From: CAZMGT01 sp964565895
GTDB taxonomy: Bacteria > Armatimonadota > Zipacnadia > UBA1398 > CAZMGT01
Assembly (NCBI GenBank): GCA_964565895.1
Contig: CAZMGT010000011.1
Location: 11,268 to 75,267 of the forward strand
Direction: 5' to 3'
Length of the DNA: 64,000 bases
The notes beneath the pieces are model-generated. The model was not told the origin of the DNA. It worked only from the letters and a program-made list of their open reading frames with translations, and searched no databases. Below are positions 8,031 through 16,974 of the stretch, piece after piece (positions within the stretch are counted from its first letter, which is position 1; every line of letters begins with the position of its first letter). The position numbers and the translations under genes were made by a program.

Positions 8031-9295
8031 GGCGCCGTTCTCCAATCGAACCTCCGCAAGGCTTCCCTGGCTACCAGGCGCCCGAAGGTCGTTATTCTGT
8101 ACCGATGGGCTTCTCCGGGCCCCTTGACGGAGCGCTCGAGAAGCCCAAGCGGAATCAAATAATGCTCGCGCCAACAGCCGCCGGGCGTTTTCTTGCTTTC
8201 TCTGCTCCTCTTGTAGTGCCGTATATAGTGGCTAATCCACGCCTCCTCGGACTGCCAACTACCGCGGGGGGCAATGTCATACAGCGCACAAAGGTGCCGC
8301 AGATGCTTCTCTGAGCACCCCCATTTATCTTCTGCCCAATCGGAAACCCTTTTTGTAAGAAAGCGGGCAAGAGCCTCAGCGTCGGCCTTCGTGCGAAGCA
8401 AGCCTTGCCCTGCGTCGGCGATTGGCTTCAAGTCTTCTGAATCGCACTGTCTTACATAGGGCCCCTCGTCGTCAGCCACTGGCTGTATCAACGGCATTTT
8501 GTGCACAAGTCGCACAGCGTCGCTATGCTGGAGCTTGCACGGCACGCGGGTGTCGCTGTCCTGGAAATGCCACGAGGGAAGTCTCCAGCGCAGTTCGTGC
8601 AGGTGGAGTAGGTAGTTGCCCGCAATAAACTTTGTCAGGCCAGGCCGGCAGTTATCAACTATCTTCTCTAGCGCCTCCCAAATCTCGTCTTCGGTCAACG
8701 CGCTGGCAGAGATTGGTGACTTCCTCTGGTGCTCGGCGCAATACTCCTCAACAAACTCCGCCGTCAGCGGCTGGGCTTTTTCATAAAGATATTCGAAAAG
8801 CTCGAGGCACTGCCTCGCTACTTCGGCCAGCGGCCCGCCGCGCTTCGCCTTGAGCAAAATGTTCGCTTCCACTTGCTCCTGCCCTAAGTCCTCGCGTACT
8901 CCCTCAACCCCCGCCCGCGTGAGATTGCTCGAGCCCAAGAGGACGTATGTGCCATCGTCCGCGCAGTCGAAGATGTACATCTTCGCATGGGCGAAAACCG
9001 CAGCGCCTGCGGGAATTATGCGTGCCGCGTCGCCGACAGCATTGAGGAGCTCGGCCAAACCGTCGGGGGTGGTCCCGCGATCTTCTTGCACAACCGCCCG
9101 CACCTCGGCCCCGTTTTCCCGCGCCAGCCGCAGCCCGGCCAGCTCCGGCCCGCCCTTGCCCACGTAAGCCGATGCTACGCACACCGCCCGCGCCTTCGCG
9201 GCAAGCTCGCGCAGCACATCCGCAACGGCCGAGCAATCCAGCCGCTCGGCGCACTCCTCGCCGGCGACGACGAGCTCCACGGCGCTCTCGCGCAT
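8015..9295 (-). CDS. PLD-family nuclease-like protein with winged-helix-like C-terminus
   Basis: The 426-residue protein has one phospholipase D-type catalytic motif: HAKMYIFD followed by GSSNLTRAG (residues about 107-132), i.e. HxKx4D...GSxN. A single HKD and no membrane segments favour a dimeric nuclease of the Nuc/BfiI kind over a lipid enzyme. The C-terminal region is unlike known families to my eye; its end (HYLIPLGLLERS...HRYRITTFGRL) resembles a winged helix. The ATG at 9295 has GGGGTGAGG upstream; a GTG at 9361 lacks a site. The last two-thirds (about 8015-8960) is visibly less GC-rich and uses more A/T-ending codons than its own N-terminal third and its neighbours, suggesting a mosaic or acquired gene. 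It overlaps rnhB. Confidence 0.75.
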   Translation of the reverse strand: MRESAVELVVAGEECAERLDCSAVADVLRELAAKARAVCVASAYVGKGGPELAGLRLARENGAEVRAVVQEDRGTTPDGLAELLNAVGDAARIIPAGAAVFAHAKMYIFDCADDGTYVLLGSSNLTRAGVEGVREDLGQEQVEANILLKAKRGGPLAEVARQCLELFEYLYEKAQPLTAEFVEEYCAEHQRKSPISASALTEDEIWEALEKIVDNCRPGLTKFIAGNYLLHLHELRWRLPSWHFQDSDTRVPCKLQHSDAVRLVHKMPLIQPVADDEGPYVRQCDSEDLKPIADAGQGLLRTKADAEALARFLTKRVSDWAEDKWGCSEKHLRHLCALYDIAPRGSWQSEEAWISHYIRHYKRSRESKKTPGGCWREHYLIPLGLLERSVKGPGEAHRYRITTFGRLVAREALRRFDWRTAPCPSS

Positions 9296-9479
9296 TGGCC
9301 TCACCCCCCAAGCGCTTTGCTCGCGCGAGGGAAAGCGCCCCAGTGGCAAGGGTTTGTTCACTGTCCCGCCGCTTTGTCCCTGCCCCCCCGGTAGGGGGCG
9401 GTAACAAAACCGCGCCGCAGGACCACCTTAGCTTTGGATACAGCTCTTCCGACCGCTCGCGCCCAGGGAGGGGGAGGCC

Positions 9480-10955
9480 ATGGCGGACGATTCCTCGCGC
9501 GCCGCGCCCGCAGGGGCGAGGCACACAGGCCGCCCGCAACGCCCTCTGTGCAGCAAAACCGCGGCTGCGGGCAGGCGGCTGTTGGTGGCGGTGGTCGTTG
9601 CGCTTGCTCTCTACGCGGTTTACTGCCTTGCCCAGGGCTACGAGGGCCGGCATCTTCCCGCGCCGCTTTTGCCCCTTTCCCGGCCGCCGTATGAGCCTTT
9701 TGCACAGGTTAAGCCCGGGCCGGAGTCCGGCGAGCCGGCCGAATACACGCCGGCGCCCGTGTGGCGCTTCGAGAGGTTCATTTCCGCCGACAACCCTTAT
9801 CAGCACTACGAGGCCGCGGCGGGCATTCTCCTCGCCCGAGGCGGGGCGCTGCAGGCTATTCTCGCCCAGCAAAGCCCTGGGTCGTTTGACCAACAGGTAA
9901 GCAAGGAAGAGCTGCGCGCGGCGCTGCGCGAGGTTGCGCCGGCGATTGCCGAACTTTCCCGAGGCGCGGCCTGCGACGGCGCTTTTTGGCTCGGGCCATA
10001 TCGGCGGAACAGCTTTTCCGAGGTTTTCCCCGAGCTAAGCCAGCTTCGCACGCTGGCCCAAGTTGCCGCCGCCTATGGCCGCGACCTGGCGCAACGAGGA
10101 GACGCTAGCGCGGCCCTGGACGTGTTCTTGGACATCGTCGAGGAGGGCAACGATCTTCTCCACGGGCCAGAGCTGACATATGTCTCGGTCTCGCGCGCGA
10201 TCCAAACCATCGGCCTTCGGCCAATGCACGAGCTGCTCGCCGCGGGCCAACTCAGCGCTGAAGATTATGCGCGCGCCGCAGCGCGGCTTGAGCGGCTAGC
10301 CCGCGAGCAGCCCCCAGCGGAGAGCATTGCCCGGCGGCAATACATCGTGGACAGGCAGGCGACGGAGGAGTTCTTTTGCAGCGCGCCTCGCGAAGTAGGC
10401 GGCTGGCGCTGGGCGCTGGGCGGACTCACGCCTTGGGGAGAAGACGTGCAGAAGCTTTATGCGCTAAGGTTCGTGCCCGGCAGGCGGACAATCTTTGTCA
10501 TCCGATTCGACCGGCGCTGGCGCCGCACATTCGCCGCGCTGAAAAAGCCCTATCCCCAGTCGCTTTACGAGCTTGAGCTGTTGGAGAAGGAGCAGAGGAG
10601 AGGGCCGCTTTCGCTGTTTGGGCTTGCCCCGCGATTTTTCAAGGCCCTGCTCGCCCACCGCGCTGTGTTGCGCGGAACGATGCTCGTTTGCGCGCTGGAG
10701 GGATACGAGCTCCGCGCGGGCGCCTATCCCCGCTCGCTGGGCGAGCTGGTGCGGGCCGGGCTGATCTCAGCGCTGCCCGAGGACCCGTTTGCCGGCCGGC
10801 CGTTTGTCTATAGGCGCCGAAAGAGCGGCTACTTGCTCTACAGCATCGGCCCGGACGCCCGCGACGATGGCGGAAAGGCCCTCAGGCCATTCTGGCGCGA
10901 CAAGCCGGGCGATATTGTGTTCGCAAAAGGCCTGGACATTTGGCATGCCAGATAG
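9480..10955 (+). CDS. Membrane-anchored protein of unknown function
   Basis: The 491-residue product has one membrane segment at about residues 33-52 (LLVAVVVALALYAVYCLA), so most of it lies outside the cytoplasm. The central part is alpha-helical, with repeated Ala-rich amphipathic helices. The C-terminal 60 residues (LPEDPFAGRPFVYRRRKSGYLLYSIGPDARDDGG) match the tail seen in type II secretion pseudopilin-like and Planctomycetes/Armatimonadota secreted proteins, where PxDPFxGxP and YSxGxDxxDDGG recur. I do not recognise the family as a whole. GGGAGGGGGAGG precedes the ATG closely. It is divergent from the PLD gene and convergent with the aldehyde dehydrogenase gene, so it stands alone. Confidence 0.6.
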   Translation: MADDSSRAAPAGARHTGRPQRPLCSKTAAAGRRLLVAVVVALALYAVYCLAQGYEGRHLPAPLLPLSRPPYEPFAQVKPGPESGEPAEYTPAPVWRFERFISADNPYQHYEAAAGILLARGGALQAILAQQSPGSFDQQVSKEELRAALREVAPAIAELSRGAACDGAFWLGPYRRNSFSEVFPELSQLRTLAQVAAAYGRDLAQRGDASAALDVFLDIVEEGNDLLHGPELTYVSVSRAIQTIGLRPMHELLAAGQLSAEDYARAAARLERLAREQPPAESIARRQYIVDRQATEEFFCSAPREVGGWRWALGGLTPWGEDVQKLYALRFVPGRRTIFVIRFDRRWRRTFAALKKPYPQSLYELELLEKEQRRGPLSLFGLAPRFFKALLAHRAVLRGTMLVCALEGYELRAGAYPRSLGELVRAGLISALPEDPFAGRPFVYRRRKSGYLLYSIGPDARDDGGKALRPFWRDKPGDIVFAKGLDIWHAR

Positions 10956-11054
10956 CGCCCGCGCAGCGAGCCAATAGACGTTCTCCACCTGCAACGCTTT
11001 GGTGTCCGGCCGGCAACCACCGGAGTAATCCGCTGCGGATAGCAGCCGAGCGCG

Positions 11055-12485
11055 CTAGCCCAGGTTAAGCACGAGCAGGCGCAGCTCGGTCATCTCCTCG
11101 ATCGCCCAGCGCAGGCCCTCGCGACCATAGCCGCTGTCCTTTACCCCGCCGTAGGGCATGTGGTCGGCGCGGAACGTGGGCACGTCGTTGATTACTACGC
11201 CGCCTACCTCGATGTTCTCAAATGCGTAAAACGCGCGCTTTATGTCGTTGGTAAACACCCCGGCCTGCAGGCCGTAGCGCGACTCGTCCACCTGGCGCAC
11301 CGCCTCGGCGAAGTCGTCGAACGGGGAGACGGTGACGATCGGCGCGAACACCTCCTCGGCGCAAACCTTCATCTCCGGCTTAACGTTGGCCAGGACGGTC
11401 GGCGCGAACATTGCCCCCTGGCGTTCGCCGCCGGTGAGAACTTCGGCGCCTCCCTCCACGGCTTCGCCGACCCACCGCTCCGCGCGCTTTGCCGCGGCCT
11501 CGTCGATCATCGGGCCGACGTCGGTCTGCTCATCGCGCGGATCGCCGACATGGAGAGCAGCCACGCGGCTAAGCAGGCGTTGGACGAAGTCGTCGTATAC
11601 CTCGCGATGGACGAAAATCCGCTGCACGGAGATGCAGATCTGGCCGGCATAGGAGAAGCCGCCCAGCGTGCAGCGCTCCGCGGCCCACTCTAGGTCGGCG
11701 TCGCAGTCGACGATTACCCCGGCGTTGCCGCCGAGCTCCAGGGTGACCTTTTTCTTGGGGACAAGGCTCTTCAGCCGCCAGCCCACCGCGGCGCTGCCGG
11801 TAAACGAGAGCTTGCGCACGCGCTCGTCAGCGAGCATTTGCTCGGCGACCGGGGTAGGGCAGGGGATGGCGCTGATCGCCTCCGGCGGCCAGCCCGCCTC
11901 GAGCGCGGCGCGGGCCAGGGCAAGGCAAGAAAGCGGCGTACTCGACGAGGGGCGCAGGATAATCGGGTTGCCCACGGCAAGCGCTGGGCCGAGCTTGTGC
12001 GCCACGAGGTTTAGCGGGAAGTTAAAAGGCGAAATGGCAAGCACCGGGCCGATGGGAAAGCGCCAGGTAATGGCCTTGCGGCTCTCCGCCGTGGGCAGCC
12101 AGTCCAAAGCAAGGGCCTCGCCGCCGATGCGCTTGGCCTCCTCCGCGGCAACGGTAATTGTGTTCACCGCGCGGGCGGCCTCCACTCGCGCCGCTTTAAT
12201 CGGCTTTCCCGCCTCGTCGCAAATGAGCTGGGCGAACTGCTCCTCCCGTTCGCGGAGGATCGCCGCGAGGTTGGCGAGGATCTCCGCCCGGCGCCAGGCG
12301 GGCAGGCGGCGGGTGTGGGCAAACGCGGCATCGGCCGCGGCGACGGCGTCTTGCGCGTCGGCGAACGTCCCGCGGTGGGCCACGCCGACCACCCGGCCGT
12401 CGTATGGGCTGCGGATCTCCGCGGGCTGGCCGGCACGCTCCTCGCCGGCGATTATTAAAGGAAACTCGCGCTCCACAGTGCACAT
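11055..12485 (-). CDS. Aldehyde dehydrogenase family protein
   Basis: The 476-residue product is an NAD(P)-dependent aldehyde dehydrogenase oxidising an aldehyde to an acid in the cytoplasm. The N-terminal cofactor domain contains ISPFNFPLNL and SFTGSAAVGW; the catalytic glutamate is in LELGGNAG and the nucleophilic cysteine in GQICISVQRI; the ending PYGGVKDSGYGREG is typical. Among subfamilies it looks closest to the lactaldehyde/glyceraldehyde-3-phosphate (GapN-like) group, but the substrate is uncertain. An ATG at 12485 is listed. A GTG at 12476 has GGGAG at an ideal 9-base distance and may be the true start; it would remove three residues. The gene starts 14 bases after the methyltransferase-like gene, probably in one transcript. 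Confidence 0.85.
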   Translation of the reverse strand: MCTVEREFPLIIAGEERAGQPAEIRSPYDGRVVGVAHRGTFADAQDAVAAADAAFAHTRRLPAWRRAEILANLAAILREREEQFAQLICDEAGKPIKAARVEAARAVNTITVAAEEAKRIGGEALALDWLPTAESRKAITWRFPIGPVLAISPFNFPLNLVAHKLGPALAVGNPIILRPSSSTPLSCLALARAALEAGWPPEAISAIPCPTPVAEQMLADERVRKLSFTGSAAVGWRLKSLVPKKKVTLELGGNAGVIVDCDADLEWAAERCTLGGFSYAGQICISVQRIFVHREVYDDFVQRLLSRVAALHVGDPRDEQTDVGPMIDEAAAKRAERWVGEAVEGGAEVLTGGERQGAMFAPTVLANVKPEMKVCAEEVFAPIVTVSPFDDFAEAVRQVDESRYGLQAGVFTNDIKRAFYAFENIEVGGVVINDVPTFRADHMPYGGVKDSGYGREGLRWAIEEMTELRLLVLNLG

Positions 12486-12499
12486 CTCCCTTCGCCGGG

Positions 12500-14665
12500 C
12501 TATTTTGGCCAAGAAGCGCCGTAAAGCTCAAAAACAGCGGCGTTAAGGTCTTCCTCAAGCTGCCGGGCTTCGTGCCCACGCGCCTGGGCCAGGCGGTGGG
12601 CAAGGCGCACGAGCTCCGCGAGCGCGCCGCAGGGCTCTCGCTCCGAAGGGGCCTGCTGCAGCCAGCGGGCGGCCGCGCGGGGCAGGGGAAACGCGCGCAG
12701 GCACGCCGTGCCGATGCGCACGCGGCCCCGGCGGCGCTCGCCCCGGGCGAAAAACCAGCGCTCGGCCCATGCACTGTTAAGCAGCGCGGCAATGGCCGAA
12801 GCAGCTTCGTCGTCCGGTGGGACGATTACGTTTACCCCATGGCCGACGAACACCTCGCCCTCTGCAACGCAGCACGTGGGCTGGCGGGCCAGCGCGCGCA
12901 CAAGCACCCGTGGGGGAGAAAAAAGCTCGCGCCGCCGCGGCCAAAGCAGGCAGTACCACGGGCGCGCGGCGCGCGAGGCCCGGCGCCGAAACTCGATTAG
13001 CTCGCGGAACCGCTCGAGATGGGCGCAAAGCGCGGGAAAGCGCTGCGGGTTAAAGCCGATTTCCGCGCTGGCGTAGATGAGATACTTGACATTTGCACTG
13101 TTTGCCTGCCAACGAGCGATGTCCTCCGGCCCAAGGTAGGGCACGAGCGCCCGCTGCTCCTCCTCGGGCAGATCAAGGGCTTGGCGCTCCTCCGGCGTAA
13201 GGACGAACACGCCCTGGCCAACGGCAACCCCGAGTCTTTTTAGCAGCTTATCCGCGCCCAGGCGCAGTTTACGCGCAAGCTGGGCCGCAAGCCGCTCGGT
13301 GACGCGCTCCGGCGCGGCGACTACGCCCTGGGCCACGCAAAAGACCTCGCCCAGGGGCACGGCGTCGGCCGGAGCTGGGGGCGGCCTAGGGGGGCCGTAG
13401 CGCCGCGGGGCAAGCGCCTTCGCCGGGGCCATCTGCCGCATGCGCCACTGCCCGGGGGCGCCCGCGAGCATGGCCATAATCCCCCTGCGCCCGGGGCGGC
13501 CCGTGGCCGGCTCGCGCACCTCGGTTTCCCCGGGCTGGGCGCCCTTTTCGAAAACGAAAACCACCCAATCGCCCCCCACGCGGGCAAACACGGGCCAGTT
13601 GCGCAAAACGGCCAATTTTTCTAGAAAACCCTCGCCAAGCAGGCGCCCGCGCAGCGCCTCGCCCCCGCCTCGCGTGAGCCAGGACGCAGCAACTACCAGC
13701 CCCAGCCTTCCCCCCACCGGGAGCACGTCGAGCGCGCGGTGGGCAAACAGTTGCCACGCCTCATGCGCCCCCGCGACCAGCCCCTGCTCGCGCGCTGCGC
13801 GCAGCCGCCTGCGCAGCTCCTCGTCTTCCACGGGCAGCTCGCGCGGGATATGGCCCACGATGGCGGCGAACTGGCCGCCGGCGGCCCACTCTCGCGGCGG
13901 CTCGTGTGCAAGCGCATCGGCGGCGACAATGTTCTCCCGCAGCTTCTCCGCAAGCGACCAGTCGCCCGCAGCAAGGGCGAGCACGGCGCGGGCAAGCCAC
14001 GCCGCTTGCTCGTCGCGCTCCTGGCCAAACAAGCAGCGCTGGGCGACCATGCGCCGAAGGTGCGTCGCGGATTCGTCCGTGGCTTCGCCGAACTGCGAGG
14101 CAATGCGGCTGTCCGCGGCAAGCGCGCCGACGATGCGCTCCAGAGCGCCGAGCAAAAAGTGCCCGCACCCCGCGCAGAGGTCGAGGACGCGCACGGCCAG
14201 ATACGGCTGGAGCATCTCCTCGGCGCGACCCCCGGGCGAAAGCGTGGCCACCGCCCGCCGCGCGCGCTCGAGCAGCGGCGCGAGGGTCGCCTCCACGGTG
14301 AACTCGACAACATAACGGGGAGCGTAAAAGCGCGAGCTGTCTGCAAGGCGCCGCCGGCGCAGGTGCAGCCGCTGGCCGTCCCAGCGCACCTCAAGCTCGC
14401 GCAAAAGCTGATATGCCGCGCCCACGCTTTCCAGGTCGCGCGCCGGCCCGCGAGCGCGCTCCGGCCGGCCGTATTTTTCTTGCGCCCGGCGCAGCTCGCG
14501 CAGGACATCGTCGAGGACGGCGCGCAGGGCCTGAGCGCGGGCGGCGCGCAGTTCCTTGTCGCTGAGGGTCCCCGCGCCCGAGAGGCGCTCGCGCAGCGCG
14601 GCGCGGAACATCCGCCGCAGCTCCGCTTCGCGAACGTTGCCTTGCTCCAGTTTCTCTGCGCGCAT
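12500..14665 (-). CDS. Eco57I/TaqI-like DNA methyltransferase homologue with degraded catalytic motif
   Basis: The 721-residue product has the layout of a class I N6-adenine methyltransferase of the Eco57I/TaqI group: helical N-terminus (1-110), SAM-binding domain (about 120-380) and a C-terminal TaqI-like target-recognition region (about 440-700, with ALVPYLGPEDIARWQ and a late CxxxxEVFVGHGVNVIVP). Motif I reads VLDLCAGCGHFL, where active enzymes have D-P-A-C-G-S-G-x-F. Motif IV, normally NPPY or NPPF after a hydrophobic strand, reads AAIVGHIPRE, so the key Asn-Pro-Pro-aromatic is missing. It is probably a DNA-binding or inactive homologue. No restriction partner is adjacent. The ATG at 14665 has GGAG about 10 bases upstream; it is divergent from nrdR. 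Confidence 0.7.
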   Translation of the reverse strand: MRAEKLEQGNVREAELRRMFRAALRERLSGAGTLSDKELRAARAQALRAVLDDVLRELRRAQEKYGRPERARGPARDLESVGAAYQLLRELEVRWDGQRLHLRRRRLADSSRFYAPRYVVEFTVEATLAPLLERARRAVATLSPGGRAEEMLQPYLAVRVLDLCAGCGHFLLGALERIVGALAADSRIASQFGEATDESATHLRRMVAQRCLFGQERDEQAAWLARAVLALAAGDWSLAEKLRENIVAADALAHEPPREWAAGGQFAAIVGHIPRELPVEDEELRRRLRAAREQGLVAGAHEAWQLFAHRALDVLPVGGRLGLVVAASWLTRGGGEALRGRLLGEGFLEKLAVLRNWPVFARVGGDWVVFVFEKGAQPGETEVREPATGRPGRRGIMAMLAGAPGQWRMRQMAPAKALAPRRYGPPRPPPAPADAVPLGEVFCVAQGVVAAPERVTERLAAQLARKLRLGADKLLKRLGVAVGQGVFVLTPEERQALDLPEEEQRALVPYLGPEDIARWQANSANVKYLIYASAEIGFNPQRFPALCAHLERFRELIEFRRRASRAARPWYCLLWPRRRELFSPPRVLVRALARQPTCCVAEGEVFVGHGVNVIVPPDDEAASAIAALLNSAWAERWFFARGERRRGRVRIGTACLRAFPLPRAAARWLQQAPSEREPCGALAELVRLAHRLAQARGHEARQLEEDLNAAVFELYGASWPK

Positions 14666-14724
14666 GGGCAAAACGCTCCGGCGCTGCGCGCCGCCGGAGG
14701 CTCCGGCTTTTGCTTCACATTTCT

Positions 14725-14754
14725 TTGTGCATACCCTTCCGCGTGGGCTATAAT
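14725..14754 (+). promoter_or_regulatory. nrdR promoter
   Basis: A perfect -10 TATAAT (14749-14754) lies 18 bases after TTGTGC (14725-14730), a partial -35. A ribosome site GGAGG follows at 14761. The region is the short divergent gap between the methyltransferase-like gene and nrdR. Confidence 0.65.
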
Positions 14755-14773
14755 TTCAGCGGAGGCGAGCGCC

Positions 14774-15316
14774 GTGCGCTGCCCGTTTTGCCATGCCGCC
14801 GACAGCCGCGTGCTCGACTCGCGCCAGACGGAGGACGGCGCAGTCGTTCGCCGCCGTCGCGTGTGCGACAACTGCCACCGGCGGTTTACGACCTACGAGC
14901 GGGTAGAGGGCGTGCTCCTTAGCGTGGCCAAAAAGGACGGGCGCATCGAGCCGTTTGAAAGCAACAAAATCCGCCGTGGCGTGCAAATTGCCTGCGAGAA
15001 GCGCCCCGTCACCGAGGAGCAGATCGACGAGCTAGTCGTCGCTGTGGAAAACAAGCTGCGCGACGCGGGGAAGACCGAGGTCACCTCGCAGGAGATCGGG
15101 CGGCTGGTTATGGAAGAGCTGCGCAAGCTCGACGCTGTGGCCTATGTCCGGTTCGCCTCGGTCTACCATGAGTTCTCCTCGCCGGAGCGATTTATCGATA
15201 CCGTGGCCCAACTTGCTACACAGCAACCGCCGCTCGCCGCCTCGCCTGCGACGAAGCGCAGGAAAAGGCGCGTGCGCAAACCGGCTGAGCCGGAGACCGA
15301 CAGGAAGCTCTTCTGA
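14774..15316 (+). CDS. nrdR: Transcriptional repressor NrdR
   Basis: NrdR represses ribonucleotide reductase genes in response to ATP/dATP. The 180-residue product has the zinc ribbon (CPFC at residues 3-6 and CDNC about 31-34) followed by RRFTTYERVE and an ATP-cone domain (about 49-139). The family is usually about 150 residues; here a basic C-terminal extension (KRRKRRVRKP) adds about 30 residues. The GTG at 14774 has GGAGG eight bases upstream. The much longer open frame that reaches back to 13739 is only antisense to the methyltransferase-like gene. The radical SAM gene starts 2 bases after the stop, forming an operon with pgeF. Confidence 0.93.
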   Translation: MRCPFCHAADSRVLDSRQTEDGAVVRRRRVCDNCHRRFTTYERVEGVLLSVAKKDGRIEPFESNKIRRGVQIACEKRPVTEEQIDELVVAVENKLRDAGKTEVTSQEIGRLVMEELRKLDAVAYVRFASVYHEFSSPERFIDTVAQLATQQPPLAASPATKRRKRRVRKPAEPETDRKLF

Positions 15317-15318
15317 GC

Positions 15319-16974
15319 GTGTCTGAGAAGATCCGCGAGCACCTTGCCCGCCTGAGGAGAGCCGAAACATACGTCGGTTCCCCGCCTTCGGCGCACGCTC
15401 CACACCGCGCCGTCGTCGTCTATCCCAACACCTACCACGTGGGCATGTCCAACCTCGGCGTGCACGCCGTGTGGGCGTTGATAAATTCCACCCCAGGCTG
15501 GGCCGCGGAGCGCGCGTTTCTCCCTTCACCTGAGCTTCTCGGCGAACACCGGCGCACGAACACCCCGCTGCTCACCGTGGAAAGCGCCAGGCCCGCAGCG
15601 GAGTGCGATCTGCTTGCGTTCTCGCTGTCCTACGAGCTGGACGAGCCGAACATCGTGCGCCTGCTCAAGCTCGCGGGGATTCCCATATACGCCGAGGAGC
15701 GCGAGGAGCAGCACCCGCTCGTGGCTTTAGGCGGGGCGTGCTGTTCGCTTAATGTCGAGCCCGTCGCTCCGTTTTTCGACTTCGTCGTCGTCGGCGAAGC
15801 GGAGGCTGTGCTCCCCGCCGTGCTCGAAGTCCTCTCCGCGCGGCTGCGCAGGGAAGATGCCCTGCGCGAGCTGGCGGCGCTGCACGGGGTTTATGTGCCG
15901 CTTTTTTACCATGCGCGCGAGACGGCGCAAGGGCCGGAGCTTGAAAAAAAGGTGCCCGAGGCGGCGCTTCCCGTCATCCGCCAGGCCGAGAGCGACCTAG
16001 ACGCTCACGACACAGCGACGCAAATTCTAACCCCCCACACAGAGTTCGCCGGCGTGCGCTTGGTCGAGGTGTCGCGCGGGTGCCCGCGGGGGTGCCGGTT
16101 TTGCGTTGTCCCCTGGGCTTTGCGGCCGTTTCGCTTTCGCTCCGCGGAGAAGATCGCCGCGCTTGCGCGGGGGACGGAGCGCGTGGGCTTGCTCGGAGCG
16201 GCAGCCTCTGAGCACCCCCAGTTTGAGGAAATCGTCCGCCAGCTCTCAAAACAAGGGCACGAGCTAACGCTCTCCGCGAGCCGCACGGAGAACCTGAGCG
16301 AAGGCGCGCTGCGCGCTCTGGCGCGCGCCGGCATGCGCACGCTAACCTTGGCTCCCGAGACCGCGGACGACGCCCTGCGCCGCATGCTGGGCAAGCAGAG
16401 CACGGCGGAGGACTTTCTTCGCGTCGCCCGCGCGGCGGGGGGCTGCGGGTTCCGCGGGCTGCGCCTTTATTTCCTCGTCGGCGTTCCTGGGACGGGGGCG
16501 GACGAAGCGGAGCAAATCCTCAGCTTTTCCGCGGAGCTCGCCGCCGCGGCAAGCGGGGCATCGGTAACCATCAGCGTGGGGCCGCTGATCCCCAAGCCGT
16601 TTACGCCATTGCAATGGGCGGCAATGCCCGCCACGGAAGAACTGGAGGAAAAGCTGCGCAAAATCGCCCGCGGAGGGCGGAAGTTGCGCCCCCAAGTCGC
16701 CGTCTCGGCAAACAGCGCGCGCTGGGCAACGATCGAGGCCCTGCTTTCCCGCGGCGACCGCGCCCTTGCCCCGTGCCTCGTGCGCGCCGCGGAGGAGGGG
16801 GCGAGCTTCGCGCGCTGGCTGCGCATCGTCGAGGAACAGGGGCTCAGCGTCGCCCACTACGTGCACCGCGCGCGCCCGGCCGAGGAGAGGTTTCCCTGGG
16901 AGGTGCTTCGCGTAGGGCCCCCGCGCGAATCCCTCCTCCGCCTGGCGCGAGGCATTTTCGGAGGCTTGGGGTGA
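15319..16974 (+). CDS. B12-binding-like radical SAM protein
   Basis: The 551-residue protein has an N-terminal cobalamin-binding-like domain (YPNTYHVGMSNLG..., then DLLAFSLSYELDEPNIV, and VVVGEAEAVLP) and a radical SAM core with the cluster motif SRGCPRGCRFC near residue 255. It resembles the N-terminal radical SAM half of the TIGR03960/YgiQ-like family often linked to a small TIGR03936 partner in Gram-positive bacteria and in related phyla; no partner is next to it here. The function is unknown. The GTG start lies two bases after the nrdR stop with AGGAAG upstream. The stop overlaps the start of pgeF by GTGA, so translation is coupled. Length is within the family range. Confidence 0.8.
   Translation: MSEKIREHLARLRRAETYVGSPPSAHAPHRAVVVYPNTYHVGMSNLGVHAVWALINSTPGWAAERAFLPSPELLGEHRRTNTPLLTVESARPAAECDLLAFSLSYELDEPNIVRLLKLAGIPIYAEEREEQHPLVALGGACCSLNVEPVAPFFDFVVVGEAEAVLPAVLEVLSARLRREDALRELAALHGVYVPLFYHARETAQGPELEKKVPEAALPVIRQAESDLDAHDTATQILTPHTEFAGVRLVEVSRGCPRGCRFCVVPWALRPFRFRSAEKIAALARGTERVGLLGAAASEHPQFEEIVRQLSKQGHELTLSASRTENLSEGALRALARAGMRTLTLAPETADDALRRMLGKQSTAEDFLRVARAAGGCGFRGLRLYFLVGVPGTGADEAEQILSFSAELAAAASGASVTISVGPLIPKPFTPLQWAAMPATEELEEKLRKIARGGRKLRPQVAVSANSARWATIEALLSRGDRALAPCLVRAAEEGASFARWLRIVEEQGLSVAHYVHRARPAEERFPWEVLRVGPPRESLLRLARGIFGGLG

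Noticed and set aside
8015..9295. Cardiolipin synthase
   Set aside because: Only one HKD motif and no membrane helices, so a nuclease-like role is preferred.
8904..9893. 329-residue minus-strand open frame
   Set aside because: It overlaps the PLD gene and the membrane-anchored protein gene in other frames and has only low-complexity Arg/Gly/Ala content, typical of GC-rich shadows.
13739..14773. Upstream extension of the nrdR frame
   Set aside because: It is antisense to the methyltransferase-like gene and the zinc ribbon of NrdR starts exactly at the GTG 14774.
16614..16970. Upstream extension of the pgeF frame
   Set aside because: It overlaps the radical SAM gene; the GTGA overlap with GGAGG at 16960 is the real start.
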